Below, piece after piece: positions 8,965 through 17,383 of a DNA stretch of 46,632 bases (position 1 is its first letter; every line of letters begins with the position of its first letter). Under the pieces are notes generated by a model. The model ran no database searches, was not told the origin of the DNA, and saw only the letters and a program-made list of their open reading frames with translations. The position numbers and the translations under genes are program-made. Origin of the DNA: Acidimicrobiia bacterium (GTDB lineage: Bacteria > Actinomycetota > Acidimicrobiia > Spongiisociales > JAHEDJ01); NCBI GenBank assembly GCA_029210695.1, contig JARGFH010000028.1, forward strand, positions 1 through 46,632, given 5' to 3'.

Positions 8965-9569
8965 CTGATGTGAACTCCTCAACCCCGGTTCCCGCCGCGT
9001 CGCAGATGCGCCGGCTGCTTGGACTCGGGATGCATACCCTTGGCACGAGTTTCGACGTTGGATTGCTGGTCGTCGGCACCGGCCTCGTCGGCCTGGCGAT
9101 TGCCGTGCTGCTCGACGGCTTCGACGTCGTTGAGATTGGTCTCACCGACTCGACCGGCTCGATGCTCGGATCCGGTCTGGTCATTGCGGTGTTCGGTGCT
9201 TTTGCCCTCGGCGTGGCCGTTGAGGGGCCGATCGGCTACTCGACGCGGCGGCGCGGGACCTTCACCGATATCGAGGTGGCGGTCGCCGGCGCCCTCGGCG
9301 CTCTGCTCGTCGGACTCGTCTTGTTTGTCATCGCCAACATCGGCCGTGGGTTCATCGAGGATCTGCCGATACCGTTCGATTTCGCGGTGACGGTGATCCG
9401 CAGCGCAGGGCGGGCCGGCATGACGGCCGGGTTGTTCCTCGGGGTTCCGGCCCTCTGGGGCGTGCGGGAGTTGTGGGGTCACAATTCCTGGATCGAGGAA
9501 ATCGAGCTACCCATCTTCTATGCCATCTGGGCGACGGCGGCAGCCTTCTTCATCGCCGGAGCGATCTAG
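8961..9569 (+). CDS. Uncharacterised multi-pass membrane protein
   Basis: About 202 residues with four to five hydrophobic helices: FDVGLLVVGTGLVGLAIAVL, then GSGLVIAVFGAFALGVAV, then VAGALGALLVGLVLFVIANI, a weaker one near 135-160, and a final IFYAIWATAAAFFIAGAI that runs to the stop. I do not recognise the family. The TTG at 8961 is chosen because it overlaps the glcF stop (TTGA), as seen at other junctions here; an ATG at 9006 is the alternative. The position suggests a membrane partner for the glycolate oxidase, or simply co-transcription. Confidence 0.7.
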   Translation: MTDVNSSTPVPAASQMRRLLGLGMHTLGTSFDVGLLVVGTGLVGLAIAVLLDGFDVVEIGLTDSTGSMLGSGLVIAVFGAFALGVAVEGPIGYSTRRRGTFTDIEVAVAGALGALLVGLVLFVIANIGRGFIEDLPIPFDFAVTVIRSAGRAGMTAGLFLGVPALWGVRELWGHNSWIEEIELPIFYAIWATAAAFFIAGAI

Positions 9570-9600
9570 AGCCGGGCGTCTCTGGGCTCCGGCGCGCTAA

Positions 9601-9628
9601 AACCCGGAACCTACAACCCAGAACCCCC
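9601..9628. repeat. Heptamer tandem repeat (AACCYRS x4)
   Basis: AACCCGG, AACCTAC, AACCCAG and AACCCCC occupy 9601-9628 back to back, in the 58-bp spacer between two convergent genes. The family is the same as the other seven-base arrays of the window. The last unit touches the stop of the GNAT gene. Confidence 0.6.
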
Positions 9629-10494
9629 TACAAGGCGTACTCCCACAAGATGTCGTGATGGAGTTCCGCCCCAATTCGTTGGAATGTCTTTTCCACGAAG
9701 CCGACGGCGGGAACGAGTGCCGTGAGCCGCTCGGCCCCCATGTCGGTGGCCCGATCGAGGAGTGCTCGCGTCAGCGGATAGACGTCCTCCGGTCCGGTCG
9801 ACATCCATGACACGTGAAACGAGTCGTCATCGAACTCGCCGATGACCCAGCCGGCCGGACAACCCCAGAACCTCCGGTCCTTGGCCGCCTGGGCGAGGTC
9901 TTCGAGGCGCAGGCTGCGGAACATCCAGGAGATCGGAAAGAGACTGCGGCTGTGTCGGATGAGGTCGCCGCTCGACCAGGACAGGAAGGCGGGTTCGGCT
10001 TCGGCGGCCGGCGCCGGAGTCAGTCGTTCTTCACCCGGCACCCGTTTGCCGCCGTTTCCACTCGTGTTGGGCTGCGTCGAGCTGATCTGCCGAACCGCAT
10101 AGAACCAGGTTGAAACATCACGGTACCCGGCCTTCCGGACCTGGGCCTGAGCGGCGGTGTTCCAGGTTTCGGTAAGGAGCCTGGCGACTCGCGCTCCCTG
10201 GTCGGCCGCCCACTGATTGGCGGCCTTCGTCACTTCAGCGGCAATGCCGCGGCGCCGCGCATCAGGATGGACCCGCGCCGCGTGGAGCCAGGCCTCCTCG
10301 GACGACATCATCACAATGCGCACCATGCCGACGGGCCGGTCCGCGTCATCGGTGGCCACGAGGATGTTGGAGTTGTCGTCTTCAGCCATCCACCGGCCGA
10401 AGCTATCCGGAACGTAATCTCCCCACTCGAATGTGCCGGTCGTGAACGCGACAACGGCCGCTTCGTCATCGGGACGGGCAGGGCGAACGTTCAT
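9628..10494 (-). CDS. GNAT-family N-acetyltransferase, two-domain
   Basis: A 288-residue protein. Residues 1-135 are a clear GNAT domain: MNVRPARPDDEAAVVAF at the start, GMVRIVMMSSEEAWLHAARVHPDARRRGIA containing the acetyl-CoA pyrophosphate loop (RRRGIA), and an N-x-x-A-Q-x-x-x-x-K-A-G-Y end. After a proline- and glutamate-rich linker, residues about 180-288 look like a second, more diverged GNAT-like half (SFHVSWMSTGPEDVYPLTRALLDRATDMGAERL, GFVEKTFQRIGAE). The acceptor substrate is unknown. It lies downstream of argS on the same strand, 75 bp after the argS stop. Confidence 0.85.
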   Translation of the reverse strand: MNVRPARPDDEAAVVAFTTGTFEWGDYVPDSFGRWMAEDDNSNILVATDDADRPVGMVRIVMMSSEEAWLHAARVHPDARRRGIAAEVTKAANQWAADQGARVARLLTETWNTAAQAQVRKAGYRDVSTWFYAVRQISSTQPNTSGNGGKRVPGEERLTPAPAAEAEPAFLSWSSGDLIRHSRSLFPISWMFRSLRLEDLAQAAKDRRFWGCPAGWVIGEFDDDSFHVSWMSTGPEDVYPLTRALLDRATDMGAERLTALVPAVGFVEKTFQRIGAELHHDILWEYAL

Positions 10495-10524
10495 GGCTCC
10501 GAGCCTACCGGGCGAATGGGCTTT

Positions 10525-10545
10525 GAGCTGTGAGCTATGGGCAAC
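10525..10545. repeat. Short heptamer run between argS and the GNAT gene
   Basis: GAGCTGT, GAGCTAT and GGGCAAC follow in sevens. It is the most degenerate member of the heptamer family in this window and could be chance on its own; its placement in yet another spacer is what makes it worth listing. Confidence 0.35.
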
Positions 10546-10569
10546 TGGACTCCGGCACCGACGGGCCGT

Positions 10570-12336
10570 CTACATCCGTTCCGGAATGTCGATTCCCAGG
10601 AGATCCAGGACCAGTTCGAGTTGACGTAGCGTTGTGCCGACAAGAGCAAGCCATGAGCCCTGGCGGGCTGCATCGGGTTCGGACAGGATGTGGCAGTCAG
10701 CCAAGAAGCGGTTGAAATCCGCCGCGAACTCGAAGGCGTACTCGGCCAGCTGATTCGGCGCTCGGTGCTCCACTGCCCGGGCGAAAACCTCCGGCAGCCG
10801 GGTGAGCTGCAGCATCAGATTCCGCTCGGTATCCCGGCTGGCGGGAATGATCGGCCCACCGTCGAGGGCACCCTCTGCTGCCTTACGAAGGATCGACTTG
10901 GCGCGAACCGCTCCGTAGAGAAGATACGGTCCGGTCTTACCCTCGAACGAAGTGAAGCGTTCGACGTCGAAGATGTAGTTGGAGGCTCGGTGGTTGTGAA
11001 GATCCCCGAATTTCAACGCCGCCATACCAACGAGGTGTGCGATGCGGTGCCGTTCTTCCCGGGGGTATCCGGTGGCTAGTTCGTTCTCATCGAGACGCTG
11101 CGTGGCTCGCTCAACCACCATTGCGACCAGGTCGGCGAGTCGTAGGAGGTCCCCGTCCCGGGTCTTGAAGGGCTTGCCGTCCGGTCCGTTGACGGTGCCG
11201 TTTCCTGCGTGTTCGAGCACAACGTCGGGGGCGGCGATGCCGGTGAGGCGGGCGGCCCGGAATACCTGCTCGAAGTGCAGCGACTGGCGGACGTCGACCA
11301 CGTACACCATGATCCGGGCGCCGAGATCCTCGATCCGTTCCTCGATGGTGGCCAGGTCGCTCGTGCCGTACAGGTAGGCGCCGTCGGTCTTGGCCAGCAG
11401 CAGGGGTGGGATCTCTTTGGTATCGGCCTCGTCGGCGACATCGACGACGATGGCTCCATCGCTGAGCCGGGTGAGCCCTGCTCCGATGAGCCTTTCGATC
11501 ATCGGTTGGATCCGATCGTGGACGGTGCTCTCGCCGTTCCAGAGATCGAAGTGGACGCCTAGGTCTTCGTAAACCTCGCGCATGGCGTCGATCGAGACCG
11601 TCCGGAAGTGTTGCCAGAGCGCCCGGTATCCGGGCCTTCCATCCTGGAGTTCGAGGGTGGCCTGCCGGGCCGCCTCTGCGAAGGAAGCGTCGTCTTTGGC
11701 CCGTTGCGAAGCGATGGGGTACATGAGTTGGAGATCGGCGACCGATACGGGGGACTCGGCGGGATACGGTCCGGTGCCGTTTGGGTCGAAGTAGGGGAGT
11801 TCGGGCATCCGTTCGGAGAGCTCGACGATGAGTTGGCCCATGGGGGTTCCCCAATCGCCCAGGTGGACGTCTCCTGTGACCTGGTGGCCCTCGAAGCGGA
11901 GGATTCGTTTGATCGACTCGCCGATGATGGCGGGGCGGAGGTGACCGACGTGCATCTCCTTGGCCACGTTGGGTCCGCCGTAGTCGACAATGACGGAAAG
12001 CGATTCGGTCACCTTGGCGACGCCGAGGCGAGGATCGTGTGCCAGTTCATCGAGTTCGGTGGCGAGGAACTCGTCGGTCAGCGTGATGTTGATGAACCCG
12101 GGACCGGCGAGGGACAGTTCGGCAATCCGCTCGTCTCCCGAAACCACCTCGAGCACCTCTTGGGCAATCTCCCGCGGATTGCGTCCGGCCGGCTTGGCCG
12201 CCGGGAGCGCGCCGTTGCACTGAAACTGCCCCAGGTCCGGCCGCTGCGAGAAGGACACCTCGCCAAAGGCCCGATCGAGTCCGATCGAGGCGAAGGCGTC
12301 GCCAAACAGTCCGCTGAGGTCGGTGAGGAGGGACAT
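10570..12336 (-). CDS. argS: Arginyl-tRNA synthetase
   Basis: A 588-residue class I aminoacyl-tRNA synthetase charging tRNA-Arg. An N-terminal Add-1 domain (about 1-95) is followed by the catalytic Rossmann fold with the HIGH-type signature HVGH inside MHVGHLRPAIIGESIKRIL near residue 130, and GKPFKTRDGD in the place of the KMSKS loop, as usual for ArgRS. The C-terminal DALR anticodon-binding domain ends in LELVLDLLGIDIPERM. The ATG at 12336 is preferred; a GTG nine codons upstream is possible. It follows the Rieske/glutamate-synthase gene on the same strand with a perfect inverted repeat between them. Confidence 0.93.
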   Translation of the reverse strand: MSLLTDLSGLFGDAFASIGLDRAFGEVSFSQRPDLGQFQCNGALPAAKPAGRNPREIAQEVLEVVSGDERIAELSLAGPGFINITLTDEFLATELDELAHDPRLGVAKVTESLSVIVDYGGPNVAKEMHVGHLRPAIIGESIKRILRFEGHQVTGDVHLGDWGTPMGQLIVELSERMPELPYFDPNGTGPYPAESPVSVADLQLMYPIASQRAKDDASFAEAARQATLELQDGRPGYRALWQHFRTVSIDAMREVYEDLGVHFDLWNGESTVHDRIQPMIERLIGAGLTRLSDGAIVVDVADEADTKEIPPLLLAKTDGAYLYGTSDLATIEERIEDLGARIMVYVVDVRQSLHFEQVFRAARLTGIAAPDVVLEHAGNGTVNGPDGKPFKTRDGDLLRLADLVAMVVERATQRLDENELATGYPREERHRIAHLVGMAALKFGDLHNHRASNYIFDVERFTSFEGKTGPYLLYGAVRAKSILRKAAEGALDGGPIIPASRDTERNLMLQLTRLPEVFARAVEHRAPNQLAEYAFEFAADFNRFLADCHILSEPDAARQGSWLALVGTTLRQLELVLDLLGIDIPERM

Positions 12337-12370
12337 CGTTCCAGGAATGATAGGTGACGGCACCTTCCAA

Positions 12371-12426
12371 CCCGTTTTCGCGCGGGATTCCCACCCTATA
12401 GGGGCAGATCCCCGCGCGAAAACGGG
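12371..12426. repeat. Perfect 16-bp inverted repeat around the end of the glutamate-synthase-like gene
   Basis: CCCGTTTTCGCGCGGG at 12371-12386 is exactly complementary to 12411-12426, with a 24-base loop. The upstream arm (in the minus-strand reading sense) lies inside the last codons of the Rieske/glutamate-synthase gene; the loop contains its TAG stop (12396-12398) and the small palindrome CCCTATAGGG. The stem is strong, but no T-run follows on either strand, so it is not a textbook intrinsic terminator. It may stabilise or process the mRNA, attenuate argS, or be a protein-binding site. Confidence 0.75.
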
Positions 12427-14039
12427 CTTTGGGTCACTCCGCCGTAGGGGATTCCGGTCAGGTCGGCCATCTCGCGCTTCCAGGTCGTGAGGTCTCTCGG
12501 TTCGAAACCGTGGAGGTCGGTGTGGCCGCAGGCTCTGGCCAGCACTTGCATCAGCTCGACCGAGGCCTGGAGGAATCGTGCCAGCCGCTCGGCGGCGACG
12601 CTTACCGGAAGGCGATCGCGCAGATGCTGCTGCTGGGTGGCGATTCCAACCGGGCAGTTGTTCGTGTGGCAGGCTCGCATCCCGACGCAGCCGATGGCCT
12701 GCATGGCGGCGTTGGAGATGGCGATGCCGTCGGCACCCAGCGCGAGAGCCTTGGCGAAGTCGGCCGGCGTCCGCAGACCACCCGTGATGATCAGAGTGAC
12801 CTTGCCGGAGACGCCCCGTTGGTCGAGGTGGCGTCGTGCTCTGGCGAGCGCCGGGGTAGTCGGTACGGAGATGTTATCCCGGAACAGGAGCGGGGCGGCC
12901 CCGGTGCCGCCGCCCCGTCCGTCCAGGATGACGTAGTCGACACCGATCTGGAGCGCGGCGTCGAGGTCGTCTTCGATGTGTTGGGCAGAGAGCTTGAACC
13001 CGATTGGAATTCCGCCGGTCTCGTGGCGGACGCGTTCGGCGAAAGTCCGGAAGTCGTCCAGGTCGTCGAAATCCCGAAACCGGGCAGGAGAAATGGCCGG
13101 TTCGCCCTCCGGCAAGCCGCGGACCTCGGCGATCCGGCCGCGCACCTTTTCACCGGGCAAGTGACCGCCGGTCCCGGTCTTGGCTCCCTGGCCACCCTTG
13201 AAATGGAATGCCTGGACCCCGGCCAGCTTGTCCCATGAAAACCCGAACTGAGCCGAGGCCAGCTCGTAGAAGTAGCGGGAGTTGGCTTTCTGCTCCTCCG
13301 GAAGCATTCCGCCTTCACCAGAAGCGATACCCGTCCCGGCCAGTTCAGCCCCCTTGGCCAGCGCCACTTTGGCCTCCAGCGAGAGAGCTCCGAAGCTCAT
13401 GTCCGAGACCATGATCGGGATGTCGAGGTGAAGGGGTTTGGCCGCTTGTGGGCCGACGATTAGACCGGAGCCGACCGGAACGTCGTCGAGTTGTGGGAAC
13501 CGGGCGAGTTGCGCCGTCACGAACTGGATATCGTTCCAGGACGGAAGCTGTGAGTGCGGAACGCCCATCGCCGCCAGCGGGCCGTGATGGCCGACGCGCC
13601 CGAGGCCGTGGGACGCCAGTTCCCGGATCTCAGTGACGTGTGGCTCGTCCGGCGTCCCGTGAGGGTCCTGATAAGGCCCCTGGTAAGCGGTTCGGTTGTA
13701 CGGTTGGGGATTGTCGGATTCCCATGCGGCAATCTCGTCGGCATCCACCCACACGGCACCATCCTCAACCCATGCTGAGAACTTGTGGAGGATCTCTGTG
13801 TGGTCGTAGGAGGAGACCCCGGTCTCGAACCGGTAATCCCAGTTGTGGACCCCGCACACCAGGTCGGCACCGCGGATCAATCCGTCCGCCAGCAGCGCCC
13901 CGCGATGGAGGCAGCGGCCGTAGAGCACCGAGATTCGATCGTCGAATCTGATGATTACCAGGTCAACGTTTCCGACGAGGGCATGGCTTGGATGGCGATC
14001 GCGTAGGTCATCCCACTCGGTGATCTTCAGCTGACGCAC
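12396..14039 (-). CDS. Rieske [2Fe-2S] - glutamate synthase (GltB-type) fusion protein
   Basis: A 547-residue protein. Residues 1-105 form a Rieske domain with both cluster motifs: C43-x-H45 (CLH) and C62-x2-H65 (CGVH). Residues about 130-535 are the FMN-binding glutamate synthase domain, with IMVSDMSFGALSLEAK, FHFKGGQGAKTG, YVILDGRGGGTGAAP and the 3Fe-4S cysteines C451, C457 and C462. The glutaminase (GATase) domain of true GltB is missing, so it cannot by itself use glutamine; relatives include archaeal-type GltS and N-methylglutamate synthase subunits. The Rieske domain presumably passes electrons to FMN. The physiological reaction is unknown. A 113-bp gap separates it from the E1 fusion gene upstream. 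Confidence 0.85.
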   Translation of the reverse strand: MRQLKITEWDDLRDRHPSHALVGNVDLVIIRFDDRISVLYGRCLHRGALLADGLIRGADLVCGVHNWDYRFETGVSSYDHTEILHKFSAWVEDGAVWVDADEIAAWESDNPQPYNRTAYQGPYQDPHGTPDEPHVTEIRELASHGLGRVGHHGPLAAMGVPHSQLPSWNDIQFVTAQLARFPQLDDVPVGSGLIVGPQAAKPLHLDIPIMVSDMSFGALSLEAKVALAKGAELAGTGIASGEGGMLPEEQKANSRYFYELASAQFGFSWDKLAGVQAFHFKGGQGAKTGTGGHLPGEKVRGRIAEVRGLPEGEPAISPARFRDFDDLDDFRTFAERVRHETGGIPIGFKLSAQHIEDDLDAALQIGVDYVILDGRGGGTGAAPLLFRDNISVPTTPALARARRHLDQRGVSGKVTLIITGGLRTPADFAKALALGADGIAISNAAMQAIGCVGMRACHTNNCPVGIATQQQHLRDRLPVSVAAERLARFLQASVELMQVLARACGHTDLHGFEPRDLTTWKREMADLTGIPYGGVTQSPFSRGDLPL

Positions 14040-14152
14040 TGGGTTCCTCTCAGCGGCTCGCCCCGGAGGCTAGCGCCAACCAAGTCATGCGTTCGTGCGT
14101 CGATCCGTGGCACCATGTACCCCGAACTGACGCCAGAACGGGTTGGAGGGGG

Positions 14153-16192
14153 CTAGTACTCCACCAGGTCCTTCGCCCGTTTGATGATGCCCTCGACGTT
14201 CGGGCGTATCTTCTCTTCGAGCACCGTGGCGAACGGGAAGGTCGGGACGTCGGGGGAGGCGTACCGTTTGACGGGAGCATCGAGGGATTCGAAAGCCCGA
14301 TCGGCGATCTGCGCGGCCACTTCGGCCCCGAAGCCCATGAACTCGTTGTCCTCATGGATGATGAGCACCCGATTGGTCTTTCGTACCGAGGCCTCGATGG
14401 TCGGCCAGTCGAGCGGCTTCAGCGAGCGCAGATCTATCACCTCGGCGTCGACGCCGTCGATCTCCAACAACGCAGCCGCTTCGAGCGTGAAGAACGCCAT
14501 CGCCCCGTAGGCGATGAGCGTCACATCCCGGCCCGGTCGCCGGATGGCTGCCTTGCCGAGCGGAATCCTGTATCTGTCGTTGGGGTACGGCCCTCGTCCC
14601 AGCCGGTAGAGCTTCTTGGGCTCGAGGAACAAGACCGGATCCGGGTCTTCAGCAGCTTCCCACAGCAACCCCTTGACGTCGGCCGGGGTCGAGGGCACGA
14701 CCACTTTCAAGCCGGGAACATGCGTGTAGAAGGCCTCCACCGACTGTGAGTGATACAACCCGCCGTTGATCCCGCCACCGTAGGGCGTCCGGATCACCAT
14801 GTTGACGTTCCAGCGTCCGTTGGTCCGGTAGTGAACTCTGGCCACTTCGGAAACGATCTGGTCGAACGCAGGATGGATGTAGTCGGCGAACTGCACCTCC
14901 GCCAGTGCCATCTTCCCGGCTGCCGACAGCCCGATACCTGCACCGACGATCAGCGATTCTGACAGGGGGGTGTTGAACGACCGGGCAGCACCGAACGTGT
15001 CGGTCAGATCCTGCGTCGCCTTGAAGACCCCGCCCTTGGGATCGGCAACATCTTCACCGAACACCACGGCCTCGGGATGCGCGGCCATGATCTCGTGCAA
15101 GGTCATGTTGATCGCCTGGATCATGTTGACCTCTTCACCACCCGGCTCCGGCTCCGGCTCGGTGGCAGCTACCGACGGGACGATCGGATTGGCATATACA
15201 TTGCTCGTCGCGTCGTCGCTGTACGGCTCGGCTTCGGCTTGCTCGACCGCGTCGGCGACCCTGGCTCGCAACTCCTGCTGGATTTCTTCCTCGAGTGCGT
15301 CCGGCAGCAAGCGAGCCTCAATCAGATATTGCTTGAGGAGGATCAGCGGGTCCCGTCTTCGCCACTGCTCCACCTCCTCCCGGCTGCGGTAGAGCTTGTC
15401 GTCGTCGTCCGACGTGTGGGCGTAGTAGCGGTAGGTGCGTGCCTCGATGAGCGTCGGCCCTTCGCCTGCTCTAGCGCGCTCGGCCGCCGATCTCGTTGCC
15501 CCGTAGACGGCGAGTGCGTCGTTGCCGTCGATCAAAGCGCCCTGGAATCCATACCCGAGTGCCCGGTCGGCGATGATGCCACCGACTTCCTCGGTCTCCG
15601 GCACCGAGATGGCGTACTGGTTGTTCTCGATGATTACGACCAACGGCAGCCGGCGAACCCCTGCGAAGTTCATCATCTCGTGCCAGTCGCCCTCTGAGGT
15701 CGATCCCTCCCCGCCGTAGACGGCGACCACTCCACCGGTCTTGTCCATCTGGAGGGCGTAGGCGATCCCGGCTGCGTGGGGATACTGCGTAGCAATGGCG
15801 GACGAGTGGCTGAACACGTTCCTGGCCGGGTCTGACCAGTGGCCGGGCATCTGCCGCCCGCCGCTGGTGACATCCGCCGCCCGGCTGAAGACCGTCATGA
15901 AGTAGTCGTATGGTGTGAATCCCCAGGCGAGCGCTACCCCGATGTCCCGGTAGTAGGGGAGTGCCCAATCGATCGTCGGATCGAGGGCAAAGGCGGACGC
16001 CACCTGAGCAGCCTCGTGCCCGGACGATGAGACGACGAACGGTGCCCGTCCTTGTCGATTCAGGGCCCAGGTCCGGTCGTCTACGATGCGCGTCAGCAGC
16101 ATCTTCCGGTACAGGTCGATCACCTGCTCGTCGCTCAAACCGAGCTCCAGGTGACTGTCCTTGATCTCCCCTACTTCCAGGTCCACTGACAC
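14153..16192 (-). CDS. 2-oxoacid dehydrogenase E1, fused alpha and beta subunits
   Basis: A 679-residue thiamine-diphosphate enzyme that joins the E1 alpha part (about 20-325) and the E1 beta part (about 355-679) of a pyruvate or branched-chain 2-oxoacid dehydrogenase, linked by an acidic EPEPEPGGEE stretch at 345-354. The ThDP/Mg motif runs from GGEGSTSEGD at 160-169 to ENN at 189-191. The beta part has the usual GEDVADPKGGVFKAT and HEDNEFMGFGAEVAAQI. E2 and E3 are not in the window. The leucine-type dehydrogenase four bases upstream points to branched-chain substrates: that enzyme makes the 2-oxoacid, this one decarboxylates it. Confidence 0.9.
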   Translation of the reverse strand: MSVDLEVGEIKDSHLELGLSDEQVIDLYRKMLLTRIVDDRTWALNRQGRAPFVVSSSGHEAAQVASAFALDPTIDWALPYYRDIGVALAWGFTPYDYFMTVFSRAADVTSGGRQMPGHWSDPARNVFSHSSAIATQYPHAAGIAYALQMDKTGGVVAVYGGEGSTSEGDWHEMMNFAGVRRLPLVVIIENNQYAISVPETEEVGGIIADRALGYGFQGALIDGNDALAVYGATRSAAERARAGEGPTLIEARTYRYYAHTSDDDDKLYRSREEVEQWRRRDPLILLKQYLIEARLLPDALEEEIQQELRARVADAVEQAEAEPYSDDATSNVYANPIVPSVAATEPEPEPGGEEVNMIQAINMTLHEIMAAHPEAVVFGEDVADPKGGVFKATQDLTDTFGAARSFNTPLSESLIVGAGIGLSAAGKMALAEVQFADYIHPAFDQIVSEVARVHYRTNGRWNVNMVIRTPYGGGINGGLYHSQSVEAFYTHVPGLKVVVPSTPADVKGLLWEAAEDPDPVLFLEPKKLYRLGRGPYPNDRYRIPLGKAAIRRPGRDVTLIAYGAMAFFTLEAAALLEIDGVDAEVIDLRSLKPLDWPTIEASVRKTNRVLIIHEDNEFMGFGAEVAAQIADRAFESLDAPVKRYASPDVPTFPFATVLEEKIRPNVEGIIKRAKDLVEY

Positions 16193-16196
16193 TCTC

Positions 16197-17279
16197 CTAG
16201 TTGCGGTCTTCGCCGTGCCGGCGGAACCTACGAAGATCGCCGATCGTCTTCATGCGCTCCTCGGCCACCTGTACTGCCGCTAGGTGAGGGGTGCTCCCCT
16301 CGTTTCTCGCCTTCTCGAGGATGCGCGTGGTGGCATCGTGAATGCTGTCGACGTGGTGCATGGCCCGGGACTCCTGGTAGCCGCGCATTTCTTCGAAGAC
16401 ATTGATGAGACCGCCTGCGTTCACGACGAAGTCGGGAGCGTAGAGGATGCCCAACCCGGCGATCCGATCACCGTCTTCATCGGTAGCCAGTTGGTTGTTG
16501 GCGGCGCCGGCGATTATCTGTGTCGATAGTTTCGGGATCGTTTCTTCCGTCAACGACGCGCCTAGGGCACATGGAGAGAGAACATCACAGTCGACGAAGA
16601 GGATCTCCTCGGGGTCGACCGCCTTCACGCCGAAGTCCCTGGTCACCCTGTCGACCGCTGGCCCGTAGGTGTCCGCCACGATGACTTCGCACCCGGCATT
16701 GACGAGGTGTTCGACGTAGTAGTAGCCGACTTTCCCGACGCCTTGCACAGCCACCCTCCGACCGGTCAGGTCCGGCGTGTTCCAGAAGAACTCCGAGGTG
16801 GCGGTCAGGCCGGAGAAGAGCCCCCGGGCGGTAGCCGGAGAAGGATCGCCGGATCCACCTTCGGGGATCGGGATCCCCACCGCCCACAGCGTTTCGCGCC
16901 GGATCAGTTCCATGTCCTTGGCGGTGGTTCCGACGTCTTCGGCGGTGATATAGCGACCTCGGAGCGAGTCGACGATCCTGCCGTATGCCCGGAAGAGTCG
17001 CTCCGACTTGTCGGTGAATGAGTCACCGATGATGACTGCTTTCCCTCCGCCGAGATCGAGTCCTGCCGCGGCGGCCTTGTAGCTCATTCCTTTCGACAGC
17101 CGCAGGACGTCGGTCAGCGCATCCTGTTCGCTTTCATATGGATAAAAACGAAGCCCGCCGAGGGCGGGCCCGAGGGCTGTCGAGTGGATTGCGATGATGG
17201 TCTTGAGGCCGGAGCACTCGTCGTAGCCGTAGAGTACCTGCTCGTGGCCGGTCTGCTCGACCAAGTCGAATACGCCCAT
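16197..17279 (-). CDS. Leucine-type amino acid dehydrogenase (Glu/Leu/Phe/Val family)
   Basis: A 360-residue NAD-dependent amino acid dehydrogenase that reversibly deaminates branched-chain amino acids to 2-oxoacids. The substrate domain carries GPALGGLRF, the catalytic-lysine segment SKGMSYKAAAAGLDLGGGKAVI, and the C-terminal Rossmann domain has VQGVGKVG. The length matches leucine/valine dehydrogenases (about 360) rather than glutamate dehydrogenase (over 400). The ATG at 17279 is where homology starts. Its stop is four bases from the E1 fusion start, so the two are surely co-transcribed and likely act in sequence in branched-chain amino acid breakdown or supply of branched acyl-CoA primers. 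Confidence 0.9.
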   Translation of the reverse strand: MGVFDLVEQTGHEQVLYGYDECSGLKTIIAIHSTALGPALGGLRFYPYESEQDALTDVLRLSKGMSYKAAAAGLDLGGGKAVIIGDSFTDKSERLFRAYGRIVDSLRGRYITAEDVGTTAKDMELIRRETLWAVGIPIPEGGSGDPSPATARGLFSGLTATSEFFWNTPDLTGRRVAVQGVGKVGYYYVEHLVNAGCEVIVADTYGPAVDRVTRDFGVKAVDPEEILFVDCDVLSPCALGASLTEETIPKLSTQIIAGAANNQLATDEDGDRIAGLGILYAPDFVVNAGGLINVFEEMRGYQESRAMHHVDSIHDATTRILEKARNEGSTPHLAAVQVAEERMKTIGDLRRFRRHGEDRN

Positions 17280-17383
17280 AGGCGCGCCACCCTTCACTTG
17301 CTGAATTGCACCCACATTGTAACGGGGCGACGCGGGTGAGCGCCTCGTGGCGTTGGTCAGATACGGGCCTACCATGTGGCCCC

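Noticed and set aside
11608-12357. A 249-codon open frame on the plus strand
   Set aside because: It is antisense to argS, with no family similarity.
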